From positions 30,132,780 to 30,196,779 of the forward strand of contig OX578140.1 of assembly GCA_951213105.1 (NCBI GenBank): DNA of 64,000 nt. Direction: 5' to 3'. This document shows, in pieces, positions 21,355 to 32,509 of this stretch; position 1 is the stretch's first letter, and each line of letters starts with the position of its first letter. The notes beneath the pieces are model-generated. The model did no database searches, was not told the DNA's origin, and saw only the letters and a list, made by a program, of their open reading frames with translations. A program made the translations under genes and the position numbers. The DNA comes from Amaurobius ferox. Taxonomy: Eukaryota > Arthropoda > Arachnida > Araneae > Amaurobiidae.

Positions 21355-21990
21355 GTTGAAAATAAACGGTGTCACAATAAGCAACAAACAAATAATGTAA
21401 ATTTTGGAATAATTCGCTTTTCACAGTTATTCAGCAAATCGAATATTTTGATGAGTAGAATCCCCTACAGAAGAAAATATTGGAAAACTTAAATTGCACA
21501 TTTCTTCCCTTCAAACTATTTACCTTTACACCAAAATAAAATCTCTATCTCATCCCGACATAGGTTATTTTATCATTTCATCTTTCGAACCTCTCAAGCC
21601 TCTATCACATTTAAATGGAAGCGTGTCTCATTTATTCGAAAAATCGAACATTTTGGTGTGCGGCACTTTCTAAAGTAGGAAATATTGGCGATCTGAAATT
21701 TCACACTTTCTTCATTCTAAACTATCTACCAGTACACCAAAGTTGAAATCTCTATCGCATTCCGAAGCATGTTTTTTTATCCATTCATCATTCGAACGTT
21801 TTTCGTTCTGGAGCACCCCTTAAATGAACATTTTTGAAAAACTATATTCGTCTTGAGTGTTTTCATCAAATAATTAGGCTTTATGCCAAAATTTCAAGCC
21901 TTTAACAAATTTCAAAGCAGCCGTTTCTCATTTATTTGCCAAATCGAAAATTTTGGTGTGCGATACCTTTACACCACTTTACACCACTTA
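21355..21990 (+). repeat. Family D repeat, copy 1
   Basis: Internally repetitive, with a motif of about 300 bp recurring: CTCATTTATTCG, AAATCGAACATTTTGGTGTG, then TACACCAAARTTGAAATCTC. Copies centre near 21440, 21640 and 21930. The inverted counterpart at 55905-56660 has the same period. It starts near ACTAGCCAAATGCCCGTTG; the TCTATATATACTA start of the counterpart is compatible with a Helitron-like 5' end, which is speculative. Confidence 0.55.
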
Positions 21991-21998
21991 CTTCCGAG

Positions 21999-22377
21999 TG
22001 TTCCTGAAACTTCTCGATAGAACGCTTATTTTTTTAGATATAGAGGTTTTCATAAGTCCCTATGGAAAGACTATAAAAAGGACAATCCCCTCCGTTGCAG
22101 TAGAGTTGACGAATAGACGTGACGCGAGCTACATCGAACTGCATTTTTGTAAATGTTTTAAGAATAATAGCGATTGTTTTGTGAAATTTCTTTCGTCAAC
22201 ATTTTGAGAAGAATCTCGCTTATTCTGTGAAATGAGTAAAGCAATTAAGTGCTGTTTGACTGCATACTATTCCTGTTTACTTTGTGCTTGTGAATAAACG
22301 TTAGTTATCCAGAAAATTGGACTCGTTCTTGTATCCTGCATATACACCCACGATTCTAGAGGATACGTTTCGTAACA
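21999..22377 (+). mobile_element. LTR2 solo long terminal repeat, copy 1
   Basis: About 379 bp from TGTTCCTGAAACTTCTCG to GGATACGTTTCGTAACA. A TATA box TATAAAAAGG at 22072 and a polyadenylation signal AATAAA at 22293 are in the order expected for U3-R-U5. The reverse-strand copy at 47303-47579 matches the start, the block AATGTTTTAAGAATAATRGC, GTGAATAAAC, and the end region ACACCCACGAT. No primer binding site or internal region follows. Flanks show no clear target duplication. Confidence 0.6.
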
Positions 22378-23969
22378 GTATTAGTTTATAGGTAAAGTTT
22401 ATTGAAACACAAATTTTGAGAATTTAAAAATAAAAACATTTTGTTGAAAATTATACTATTCACAAAAGTATTAAAATGTTATTGGGACTAATATATATTT
22501 CTTATTATTGTTCAATATTAAATGAATATGAGTGAAATAATCACTTCTTAATAATTATTTCATCGTTTGGATAGTTTTTACTTTTAAAATATTTACAAAT
22601 TAAATTACCATTTATTTGGGGAATTATCTTTCATATTTATAAAAAAAAGTCACATAATTTAACTTTTTTTTGGATCTAACAAATCCTTCTCAATTTTCCA
22701 TGCTTTAGTTATTTACGATTACGAATGCAAAAATAAATATATTAATTTTATGCCATATGCATTTTTTTGCAATGCAAAATGCAATGACTAAAATGCAATG
22801 ACTCTCAAAATTTCCTGTTTTTTTTTTTTTTTCAAAATTCCCTTCCCAAAGATCTCAGTTTATTCTCAGGAGTGCACCGGGCTTTTTTTCCCCCGCTTTT
22901 GCAACTATAATTGTATTGAAAGTAAAAGCAATCGATACATATCATGCATATTGTGCTACAATGTTGTCTAGTGTTTATCAAGAAATAGATTGTAAATAAT
23001 AAAATAATGAGGGCGTGGCAAATATCAGAAGCCGCCCCTAGCGCTTTACTGTCACGAAATTTGTCTGCATCTGGTGATGATTCATCTAAAATATGTAATC
23101 TACATTAATAAGTGATCTACTTAATGTTGAATATACACATCCCGTACTTCAAAAGTACATATTATAATGAAAATATTCCCTCATCGGCGGCATTTTCTAA
23201 TCAAGTATGACTTCAATTATTTGATGTGCATGGTCGATTTCCATAGTACATAATTGCATCATTCTCAGAATTGATTTCAACCACAAAAAGTAAGATATCT
23301 TCCTTTGATATTTTACGTGTAAGACTGCTGTAATTTCATCAAAGAGATGAAGTTGCTATTTATTAAAATCGTTATAAAACAATGTAAAATAATTCCAACG
23401 CAAGATTTTAACTACGAATGAATGAATTCCAGAACAAAAAATATATAGGGTTTTAACAACTAAATCTCTCTGGCAGAATTTTATTTTTTAACATTTAAAG
23501 TAACAGTAAAAAGTTTAAGGAAATCGCTTAAATCTATAAAAAAATATTACACTCCATGTGGAAAAGAACAGTTTTCATTTTCTCGAGAACAGCAGTTCCT
23601 TTTAACCCATAAACGACAGTCCCATAATTTTCTGAAGTAATAAATCTTTAAACAGTATTCATTAATTTTGGAATAAAAGATCCAGTCATTTAATCATAGA
23701 AATATAGTCCAGAGAAAGACAGTCCAGAGAATAATATAAAGATATTATTCGGTATCTTCCACAACATTATTCTGTGTATTCAAGTCTTCATTCAGTTAGA
23801 GTGTTATAATTATTGTAATATACATGTCTTTATATAATAATATATAATCCACAGAAAGACAGAGAGATAGTCCACAGAAAGACAGTCATTCAATCTTATG
23901 TTATGTTTATGTTTTATTGTTATTTCGGATCAAAAATGAGAATGGCGCACATTAATGGTTAAACAGGAA
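22378..23969. other. AT-rich DNA with short GAAAGACAG repeats
   Basis: No gene seen. AGTCCAGAGAAAGACAG and variants occur four times between 23705 and 23890. A T run lies at 22820-22834. Confidence 0.4.
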
Positions 23970-24055
23970 ATATTAATCATGCATAAAACTTTGATTATGA
24001 AACACTTTCCAAATAAAATGCAATTTTATTTAAACATCTCTAAAATGCGAAACGG
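23970..24055 (+). repeat. Family F short repeat
   Basis: GAAACACTTTCCAA, ATTTTATTTAAACAT and CTAAAATGCGA recur at 52390-52480 (plus) and, inverted, at about 51430-51515. It always lies next to family A or E. Confidence 0.6.
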
Positions 24056-24059
24056 TGAT

Positions 24060-24312
24060 ACTTTTACTTTCCATACATACATATTATAATATATTAGGAA
24101 AGAATTGTGACGTAGGTCGAAAATTCGAATTCGAGTTTTTGGCGGGAGACAACGTTTCAAGCATCCCTGAACAAGAATCAAACATTTCTGAGGTGATGTC
24201 TGTCTCTGTGTGTGAAGACGATATCCTAAGAACGAATGGAACGATTGGAACGGAATTTTGTACAAAAATTATAATCTGTGATTACTGGAAGCATATTGGG
24301 ACTTTCCTTATA
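24060..24312 (+). repeat. Family A, 5' fragment
   Basis: Reads GGTCGAAAATTCGAATTCGA, GTTTTTGGCGGGAG, GATGTCTGTCTCTGTGTGTG, AACGAATGGAACGATTGGAA, then stops where the next copy begins. It ends in TACTGGAAGCATATTGGGAC. Confidence 0.7.
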
Positions 24313-24426
24313 TACAATAATGTATAAGGAAAGTATTGTGATGGGGTCGAAAATTCGCATTCGAGTTTTCGACGGGAGAGCACGTTTCAAGCATCCCTGA
24401 TCACGAATCGAACATCTTTGAGGTGA

Positions 24427-24462
<36 letters not shown>

Positions 24463-25255
24463 TGAGTATGTGTGTGAAAGTATATGTGTGCGTGTGTCAG
24501 TGTGTCTGTGGAGACGATAACTGACGAAAGAATGGACCGATTTGAACGAAATTTGGTACACAACTTACAATCCGTGAATACTGGAAGTCTACTGCTTTTA
24601 TACGGAATCGAATGTTCAGAACCCCCTAAATTTTCGAATGAAATTTTGAAGAAATCATCAAACAATCAAAACCTCTAATAAAGTTACGCAAATAGACATT
24701 TCTTATGTAATTTTTCATTAGAAAACGGTTAACATAAATTTTACAACGCTAGCACGAACCGTTCTCGAGATATTTCACATTTCTCAAAAAAATTATCAAA
24801 AAATTATATAAAATAAAAAAAAATATTTCCTATTGAGAAACATGTTCACTTTTCATATGTGATATCATGCGATAAATTTCGCGACATCTTTCTCGTAGAT
24901 CTTGCTCGTTCCATTCGTGAAAAAATATACTTTGAGTAATACTTTTGTATATGAACGCCAATTGTCATTTATCTGCTATAAGAATAAATTATTTCTACGT
25001 CCAAAATGCTTGGCGAGATTTTGGCGACGAATTTGGCGGAATATCGCCAACTTGGCGACTTTTTGAATGTTAGAAAATTAAAGAAAATCTCGCCAAATGG
25101 ATAAAATTACGCTAAATAAATGAAAATAACGTCTAATTGACGAAAATTCAATACCTTGGAAAAAATATAAGTATCTACTTTAAGAATAACATATTTAGTT
25201 TTTACTGTAAAAATAGTAAATACATTGCATTATATAAGGAGAGTCATGTGATGCC
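24300..25255 (+). repeat. Family A, near-complete copy
   Basis: Starts in a palindromic terminus (ACTTTCCTTATATA ... TATAAGGAAAGT). Ordered blocks: GGGGTCGAAAATTCGCATTC; AACATCTTTGAGGTGATG; a TG run (24427-24462); GAAATTTGGTACACAACTTA; GAACCCCCTAAATTTTCG; ACCGTTCTCGAGATATTTC; ATGCGATAAATTTCGCGAC; TTTGGCGGAATATCGCCAAC; TTGCATTATATAAGGAGAGT; ending CCCACATCAGATTTTTTTT. Short frames in several registers show no conserved domain. Element class unresolved. Confidence 0.8.
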
Positions 25256-26583
25256 CACATCAGATTTTTTTTAAACGCGATCAACTATTCAGAACATCCC
25301 TAAATTTTCAAGGGAAATTTTGAAGAAATCAGGAAAAAATGAAAACCTATAATAAAGTTATGCAAATTATCATATGTAAATTTTGATTAGGAAACGATTG
25401 CCACATACTTTAGAATGCTAGCATAAACCGTTCATGTGATATAGTACATTTTTCAAATAAATTTTTCGAAATATCACATAAAATACACATAAAAATATTA
25501 TATATTGTGAAATATGTTCACTTTTCATATGTAATATGCGATAAATTTAGTGACATCATTTTGGTAGATCTAGTTCGTTCCTCTGATGAGGAAATATACT
25601 TTGTGTAATAGGTTTGTATTTGGACGCCACTTGTCATTTATCTGCTATAAGCATAACTTATTTCTCCGTCCATAACGTTTGGCGAGATTTTAGTGACGAA
25701 TTTGGCGGAATGTCGCTAGCTAGGTAACTTTTTTTAATGTTGCTAATGTAACGAAAATGTTGCCAAATTGATAAAAATGACGCTAAATCAATGGAAATGA
25801 CAACTAATTGACAAACATTCAATATCTTGAAATAATAAGCATCTGTTTTCTAAGAATAGCGTATTTCTCCGTCCGTAACGTTTGGAAAAATTTTGTTGAC
25901 GAATTTGTCAGAATATCTCCAACTCGCTGACTTTTTAAATGCCAATTGGTAAAAACGAGCCAAATTGATGAAACCGACTTAGGATAATTGATGAAACTGA
26001 CCGTAACACTAGGTGAGAAATTTAGAGGGACGTCGCCAACTTGGCAACTATTGATAAAAATTCCGCCAAATGGGAAGTAATGTTTCGAAAATCCGAATTT
26101 CCGTTACATGACGTGCATACCTTCTAGTATATAAGACATGCTCTTCTCTCCGTTCGTATGTTACACTTGGTGATGCATTTTGGCGAACTTGGCGAATAAT
26201 CTAGCAAAGTATCGTCAACTTGACGATATTCCGCCCCAGATTAACGAAATTATCGTCAAAATTGGAAAAATTCGCCAAATTAATGAAAATGACGCCTAAT
26301 TTAGGAATTAATTATTAAAATATTTTAATATATGGACTATATCGCTTATTAAGGATGCTATCACTATTGATAATTGTTTATTTAAAGTTGCGCGAAATAT
26401 AAAAGCTAATTATGCATTTTTAAATATATTTTTAAATGTTGTCATCCGTAAAATCGCCAAATGCACAATTCAATGTTAAAAACACAGTACAGTGGATCTT
26501 ATACATTAATTTTTGACTGTAAAGGAGTAAATTCATTGCATTATATAAGGACAGTCATGTGCTGCCCACATCAGATTTTTTTT
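25256..26583 (+). repeat. Family A, second near-complete copy
   Basis: Follows the preceding copy directly. It lacks the 5' TG-run section, then repeats TTTCAAGGGAAATTTTGAAG, AAACGATTGCCACATA, ACGTTTGGCGAGATTTTAG and three successive TTGGCGA-type segments (25.68-25.83, 25.86-26.05, 26.14-26.31 kb). It closes with ATTATATAAGGACAGTCATG and CCCACATCAGATTTTTTTT at 26583. Confidence 0.8.
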
Positions 26584-26589
26584 GTCGTT

Positions 26590-27570
26590 AAACTTAAAAC
26601 TTCATCAAAAAAGACAATGTTATAAAACCGTCTGCTTCTCTATGTAAAATCAATGAATATTTCATTCATATCACTTATATTCCAGAATCCAGAGCAAAAT
26701 AATTTTGCGTTAAAAAAATTTAACAATTCTTTTACAACTCATCTTGCAGTTTGATTTGTTTACATTCTGCATTTGTAAAATTAGGCTTCGTTGTAGAAAT
26801 AAACTCAAAAACATTATTATTACGTTGGCACAGAATTCACATGCACAGAATGAACGCAAAAATGAAGTGGTTTTAGGACGGATGTAACACTAAAAATAAA
26901 TTGAAAAGAACTTTAAAAATCACGATTTTGACACAAAATGGATGCCATATTTTATTTTGAAGCGGGTCAAGGGATCTTTTTATATAATATGGGTGCAATT
27001 ATTATTTAAATTTTATTTAAAAACCTGCAGAACATATTTCGCTGAATTTTTTTATATATTTTATGGGATAAATTGAATATTTCCTAAAATTTTCAAAGCA
27101 ATTTGTGGATTTTCACACACATTGCTTATTACATGTGGGTCCGTAAGTCCTGCCGAGAGGTTGGTGGTAGGGGAAGGAGGGTACGGTCCCTGTGGATGCC
27201 TCCCCCACTGGGTTCCGGTCTAAATTGGGTGGCACTTCCCGGCCGTCCAAACAGTTACCTTACACCTTTCTGGTAGGTCGAACGGTCTGGGTCTCAACAA
27301 CAACACACATTGCTTAAAATGTTTGAAAGTGTTTACTCCGCTTAAAAATGTTTGAAAAATCATGTCCCACAGGGTTCAATGTATTTCATTTTTTCAAAGG
27401 GGGTTCAATCCAAAACTAATTGGGTGATATTATTAATTTAAATTCCCATATGTCCCACAGACGGTCTCAACAACATACAAAGTTTGATTTTGATAAAGTC
27501 GTGTTTACGGCAGTTCAGACAAAATGACCCAAGTCATAAGCACTTTTCAACTATGTTGTAAAGTGTTAAA
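26590..27570 (+). repeat. Family E repeat, copy 1, interrupted by a SINE-S tail
   Basis: Ordered landmarks shared with 52720-53515: CTTAAAACTTCATC, GTCTGCTTCTCT, AATAATTTTGCGTTAAA, TTAGGCTTCGTTGTAGAAAT, GGATGCCATATTTTATTTTG, GCAATTTGTG, ACTAATTGGGTGATATTATT, ACAGACGGTCT, TTTTCAACTATGTTGTA. A SINE-S tail sits at 27129-27302. No coding region recognised. Confidence 0.75.
27129..27302 (+). mobile_element. SINE-S, 5'-truncated, perfect 14-bp target duplication
   Basis: Contains body and tail from ACATGTGGGTCCGTAAGTCC through GGGAAGGAGGGTACGGTCCC, CACTTCCCGGCCGTCC and AACGGTCTGGGTCTCAACAA. Flanks ACACACATTGCTTA at 27115-27128 and 27303-27316 are identical. Insertion occurred inside family E. Confidence 0.9.
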
Positions 27571-27989
27571 AATGATGCATTAAATCTTGTTGAAAAAGAA
27601 ATTTAAAATATGTATTTAATCATATGTTTAACAAATTTATCATACATTGTCCCATGACGTTCTTTATTTCTGAAAAAATAAAATGTTTTAAAAGATTACC
27701 TTGCCTGATCTTCCCTAAAATCAATATTGGCCGTATAGGATTTTCACTGTGTTAAGTGTATTCCTACTGTAAAGCAACTTTTACGGTTACTAAGTGTTAT
27801 TACTTGGAGCAGCCTTATTACAGCTTAATTAATTTTGATATTATAGTGACTAAAAACAATTCCAGTCACTCAAAACGGGCAAGCGTAGATCGGTGGAAGT
27901 GATAAGCGCAGATGTCGACAAGCAGATGTCGCAGAGGTAAACTTTCAATTATTTACACTTTTATACAAGAATTGCTTTATAACACAAGT
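27571..27989. other. AT-rich DNA
   Basis: No gene seen; a short less AT-rich stretch with AAGCAGATGTCGCAGAGGTAA near 27920. Confidence 0.35.
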
Positions 27990-28128
27990 GAAAAGTAATA
28001 TATATCAATATAACAATAAGTAAAATGTAATATATAATCAATATAGCAATAAGTAAAAGGCAATATATAATCAATATAACAATAAGTAAAAGATAATATA
28101 TAATCAATATAACAATAAGAAAAAGGGA
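27990..28128. repeat. 33-bp minisatellite, about four copies
   Basis: Units share ATCAATATAACAATAAGTAA followed by AAGGCAATATATA or a variant. It abuts the SINE-C insertion. Confidence 0.85.
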
Positions 28129-28144
28129 ATAATAAGAAAAAAAT

Positions 28145-28385
28145 GCCGATGCGGTGGTTGAGCGGTCAGGGGCATGCTTTTCTGTCTGATCGCTCGATTG
28201 CCGGGTTGTGGGTTCGAATCCCGCCAGCGGACATGGATGTTGTGATGTCGAGGTTTAGTCAGTCTTCTACCCTTGGGGAGTCTCAATAAAGTGAAGCTGC
28301 ATATTACCCTTCGCCATGGGACCAGGGGTCTATTGGACGTTGGGTAAGGCTTTCCTTCACCACGGGGATTAAAAACAACAACAAC
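28145..28385 (+). mobile_element. SINE-C, intact tRNA-headed SINE, 13-bp target duplication
   Basis: Head GCCGATGCGGTGGTTGAGCG carries an A box (TGGTTGAGCGG) and GGGTTCGAATCCCGCC a consensus B box. The long segment between them resembles a class II (Ser/Leu-type) tRNA with an extended variable arm. The body of about 130 bp (GTCGAGGTTTAGTCAGTC, TACCCTTCGCCATGGGACC) ends in an AAC tail. Flanks ATAAGAAAAAAAT at 28132-28144 and 28386-28398 are identical, so the element is full-length and fairly young. Confidence 0.9.
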
Positions 28386-28398
28386 ATAAGAAAAAAAT

Positions 28399-29404
28399 TA
28401 CTTCTTAGGTTCTCTATTGAGTAGGGCAGATACTCGTATCAGGTCAACAACTCGACTGAACGATGACAATCTTATATACCTTTTGTGAGGGATTCTGAAC
28501 AAAAAGCACGTAACTTATAAAGTTCTCAGGCAATCTCTAAATTTTGTATATATATATATATATATATACATATATTAAAGTTGATGAAGTTACTACATCT
28601 CCTCAAAAGTTATTAGTTCTCGACATTTTTCCAAACCTTTAAACTATTCCCCCCTAACCAAGGTTAACGAATTTGTCGCCATGGTCATGGTCAAACGACC
28701 TAGATTTTGACATTAAAATAATTGTTTCCTGTAAGGTATTCATAAAAATATGCCATTTTCGTTTTCTTGTCAAATGTCTTTAATATTCCTGTCAAATTTC
28801 TGTCGAATTTACCCGGTATTCCGCGCCCTAAAATGTTTCACATCAATATTAAGTATCCCTGACAATGAATGAAACATTTCACAATAATTGACACTAAGGA
28901 TTTCCAGAAAAAGCTCTTAAAAGTGCATTAATTGTTAAAAATCAGTGGTGTGCAAATACTCTTTGCTGTCTGGAAAATTCTATTTATCTTGTCCTGTGAA
29001 AATGATTTTGTGGAATCCCAAATTTTTACCAAAAGCACTTTAAAATACCTCTAGAGTGTTTGTTTGATATCTTATTCTTTATATAAAAAGAAACACAAAC
29101 ATAAATGGTTCAAATACTTTTTACAACCAACATAATTTACTGGCTTGTCTCATTGCGTCCCACTGCTTTTGGGATTAACAATAAGACTTGCTTTGATAAA
29201 ATATGTCTCTTGGGAATCATTATATTTGAAGCTTGAAGCCAAACAGATTTGAGTGCTGTAATTTTGCGATAACCCTGTTTCCATCCAATGGCGACATAAG
29301 ATTGGAATTAAACTTGTACGAAATAAATTTGTAGTAATGCAATTTATTAAGAGATATTTTCAACAAATATGGTCTTGATAAAATTTAACTCGCGATATCA
29401 CTTT
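28399..29404. other. AT-rich intergenic DNA
   Basis: A TA run at 28545-28572 and otherwise no recognised repeat or gene. Confidence 0.4.
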
Positions 29405-29419
29405 TGTTCTTTTTCTACA

Positions 29420-29600
29420 TAGGTAGTATATTGTATAGGGAAAGTATTATGATGGGGTCGAAAATTGGAATTCGAGATTCCGACGAAGTTACACGTTTTA
29501 AACATCCTTGAACGGTTTTGAGGTGCTGTCTACATGTGTGTGCGTGTGAAAGCGATATCTCACGAATAAATAAAGGGTTATGAATGTTTTTTAGTACGTT
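29420..29600 (+). repeat. Family A, 5' fragment
   Basis: GTATATTGTATAGGGAAAGT, GATGGGGTCGAAAATTGG, ACGTTTTAAACATCC, GGTTTTGAGGTGCTGTC and CGATATCTCACGAAT match the 5' end of family A; the rest is missing. Confidence 0.75.
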
Positions 29601-29861
29601 TATTACAAGAGCGATTATTACAAGATTATTATTATCCCCATGGCTCGTAAATATACAGGCTAACGCAACCTCCATTTTGACTGCAACCGGTTCAGTCAGT
29701 TATTATCTGACTGCACTATTTCAATGGCATGATACAGGGCTGATAATTGATACGTAATTTAGCTGTGAAATAGGTGCTTCTGCTTTCAAAAAATTATACC
29801 AATCATTCAAGAAAGTAGTCTAGGATGTTTTCATTTTCTTGAGATTCCGAGGAAAGTACAC

Positions 29862-31340
29862 TCACGAACAATAAAAGCTGCGCACCAAGAAGGAAGCATA
29901 GTATGGACCTGAAATTTTATTGATGGAAGGATACAGATGAATAATATACATGATCACAAAAACAGCGCAGCAGAACACGTACAGAGGGAGCTGTGGTGCA
30001 CAATTCGGCCATCCTCAATAGCGCGTCGCACCGCCTCGTGCTACAATAGAAGCAGAATAAAGGTCCGCCATGGTGCCGAACAGACGCCTGATGTTGTCCT
30101 GCGCAGACGAGTCCACACCTGTTGGACGCTACGTTTCAAATCCCGAAGTTTGCGGCAATGAGGCAGCTGGCGTTTCAACTTGTCCCACACATGCTCGATA
30201 GGGGATAGGTGTGGGGAGCAGGCAGGTCATGGGAGTGTCTGGACATGACTCAGACAGGTCTGGGCGACCACAGCCGTATGAGGCCGGGCATTATCCTGTA
30301 GGAATTGTGCACCTGTAATTCAAGCAACGAATGGGAGCACATGGGGCAGTAGAATCAGATCCACGTACCACCGACCCGTCAATGTTCCAGGTACCACTAC
30401 TAGAGCGGATCGGCTGTCGTAGGCTATGGCTCTCCAGCCCATGATGCTTCCAGTGGGGCACATGTGGAGCTCGATAAGGAGGTTGGGATTGTGCCGTTGT
30501 GTAGGGACCTCCACACCCGGACACGATGATTATTGGTCCCCAAACTGAAGCGGCGCTCATAGCTAAACACCACACATCGCCAATATCTGGCCTTCCACGT
30601 TGTCTGGCCTGGCACCACTGCAACCGGAGTCGCCGATTTTCCCGTGTTAACGGCAGCACACGTGAGGGACGCTGAGACCGCAGATTCGTGTCCTTCGGGC
30701 GTCTAGATATGGTTCGAGGGCACACAAGAACTGCTACTATCTGTATCACGGATCGGGTCGCAGTGGGCTGTATACGTGGCTGCAGCACGATCATTCGATC
30801 CTCTCTACTCGTGGTCCGTCCAGAGCCCGTCCTCCGTGTCTGGGTGGCGTCCCTTGACCAGTGCCCAACACCGTCGGTTGGTATAGTCCGAGCGATCCAC
30901 GTGATGGGCTATCCGGAGCGCTGACCATCCTGCGGTTTTCAGCCCGATGACCAGGTTTCTCTCGAAGTTCGCCACTTGCGTGCATCGACGTTTCTGGCAT
31001 CTATCTATCCACCATTATTTTCACTCCGTACTTGTGTTTGCTTCCGCCGAAGCTTCTCGCATTGATGGGGCGTCGACTACACCCCGGTTTATAAGGCAGC
31101 TGGCTCATGCTTGCAGCGCCACTCACGCGTGTACGGTCATCCGCAATCACACTAGACTGGGATCATTTGCATTCCAACCCACCCTCTAGCTATTTAAATC
31201 ATTTCGATGTCAAGATGACCGCTGTTGGGCCAGTCTGTATGTATATAGGAACCTTAGATCTCCTCAGATTCTATGTAACGTCGACTCACTGCACGTCAGG
31301 GGTCAATGTGACTCACTACGAGGCCGGTTTATGAATATTC
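29862..31340 (-). mobile_element. Tc1-like DNA transposon remnant
   Basis: A block much richer in G+C than its surroundings. The left end lies next to TACACTCACGAACAATAAAA, a plausible terminal repeat with a TA at its outer edge. No inverted match to it was found at the right end, so the right terminus is lost or too diverged. The transposase pseudogene lies within. Confidence 0.6.
29990..31062 (-). pseudogene. Tc1/mariner-type transposase pseudogene
   Basis: Minus strand. Pieces of a Tc1-like DDE transposase are visible in shifting frames: an N-terminal helix-turn-helix-like VIGLKTAGWSALRIAHHVDR near 30.93 kb; SRRPKDTNLRSQRPSRVLPL and RRLRLQWCQAR near 30.6-30.7 kb; VVFSYERRFSLG near 30.56 kb where the family has a DES motif, so the first catalytic Asp is replaced by Tyr; HRVRVWRS; and a C-terminal region resembling the usual PARSPDLSPIEHVWD segment near 30.2 kb with stops. 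At least three frameshifts and several stops. A typical member is about 340 residues; this copy is dead. Confidence 0.75.
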
Positions 31341-32149
31341 CTTCCAACTTACATTTAGCGTATCTTATCTCTACCCCTATAACCCAGCAACTGCTTTGTT
31401 CAATTTCGACGAAATTCACTGAAAGTGGGAATGGGTATTGTTGCTATCGCTTATAGGACAATATTAAAAGCTTTATGATTTCACATTCTCACTACAAAGT
31501 CATTTTATTTTGACCAGTAACGGCACCAATGTGTCAAATTTCTATTTATGTGATATTTATTCAATGTCAGTAACATTGTGATATGGCTATATTTACCATG
31601 ATTATATTGGTGTCAAAATAACGAGATTTCCAAGTTATTTTATTTTACCATCTTCAATCTGAATCTTTTGTTATCAAAACGAAAGACTTGCATTATCATA
31701 TCCCTCATCTAAACATAAAAAGTTGAAGGTTCACTTTCAAGCAAGAGATAAAACATGGACAAGTGGTTGCAAAGCTTAAACTACAACTGCAGTACTGGTA
31801 GGGAATCTAGCTTCGAGTTTGGAATTTCATCTGCTCAGATGCTTTCTGAAAGAGCCTGAATGAACTTCTCTATATATTTTTAACATATTATGTAAATTAG
31901 ACACATTATCCCACAGGAGTTCTTCCTTGAAAAGCAATCCACCCTTAGAACTATTGAGACATCTGGACTAACCTAGTAAATCTCAATTTCTTCCTGACAA
32001 TAAAAGATGTACAATTGTTCAATGAAAATGAAGTTTTGCTCACTTTACTTCCATGTTTTACAGCATACATCCCTCTAATGTTAGAGAAATCTGTGGATTT
32101 GGGAATATCCATCTGTTCGTGTACAGCAATGTAGACATGAGGCAATGAA
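31341..32149. other. AT-rich intergenic DNA
   Basis: No supported gene or repeat. Confidence 0.4.
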
Positions 32150-32252
32150 GGTATTTTATACAACACTTTCTGTTTCGCAGAAGTCGGGCCACACAAAATC
32201 AGGTGCCGGTCCGCATGGGGTCTGCAGGTCACGATTTGAAGACCACTGTTGT
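32150..32252 (-). mobile_element. Possible hAT-type transposon terminus
   Basis: On the minus strand it begins CAGTGGTCTTCAAATCGTG, followed by GACCTGCAGACCCC, GCGGACCGGCACCTG and TTTTGTGTGGCCCG. This resembles the CAGTGGT-start and GGACCGGCACC wording of hAT-type ends in many animals. No second terminus or transposase was found. Confidence 0.35.
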
Positions 32253-32404
32253 AGACCATTATTTGCTGTGAAAAAAGTAAATACACTGCTTTAAGTAGAG
32301 GAAATCACGTGCTGTCCCCATCATATTTTCTTTAGAATGTGTATTTACCTGACCTAAATAAAAAGATGTAATACAGAATTTCCAACTTATAATTTTAATA
32401 AAAT

Positions 32405-32500
32405 GAGCGGCCGGGGTCAAAATTGGGAGACACTTTTCGGCTGTCTAAACAGATAACTTACACTTTTTATAGGTCGAATGGGCTGGGTTGAAGAAAAATA
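32405..32500 (+). mobile_element. SINE-S tail fragment
   Basis: GGCCGGGGTCAAAATTGGG, GACACTTTTCGGCTGTC and GGGCTGGGTTGAAGAAAAAT match the SINE-S tail with many substitutions. Flanks TTAATAAA (32395-32402) and TTAATAAA (32501-32508) are candidate target duplications but too simple to be decisive. Confidence 0.65.
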
Positions 32501-32509
32501 TTAATAAAG

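Noticed and set aside
28145..28235. tRNA-Ser or tRNA-Leu gene
   Set aside because: The 3' acceptor half does not pair with the 5' end and the sequence runs into a SINE body with an AAC tail and target duplication.
30291..30794. Arginine/proline-rich 167-residue host protein on the minus strand
   Set aside because: It overlaps Tc1-like transposase homology in several frames and reflects the GC-rich transposon remnant.
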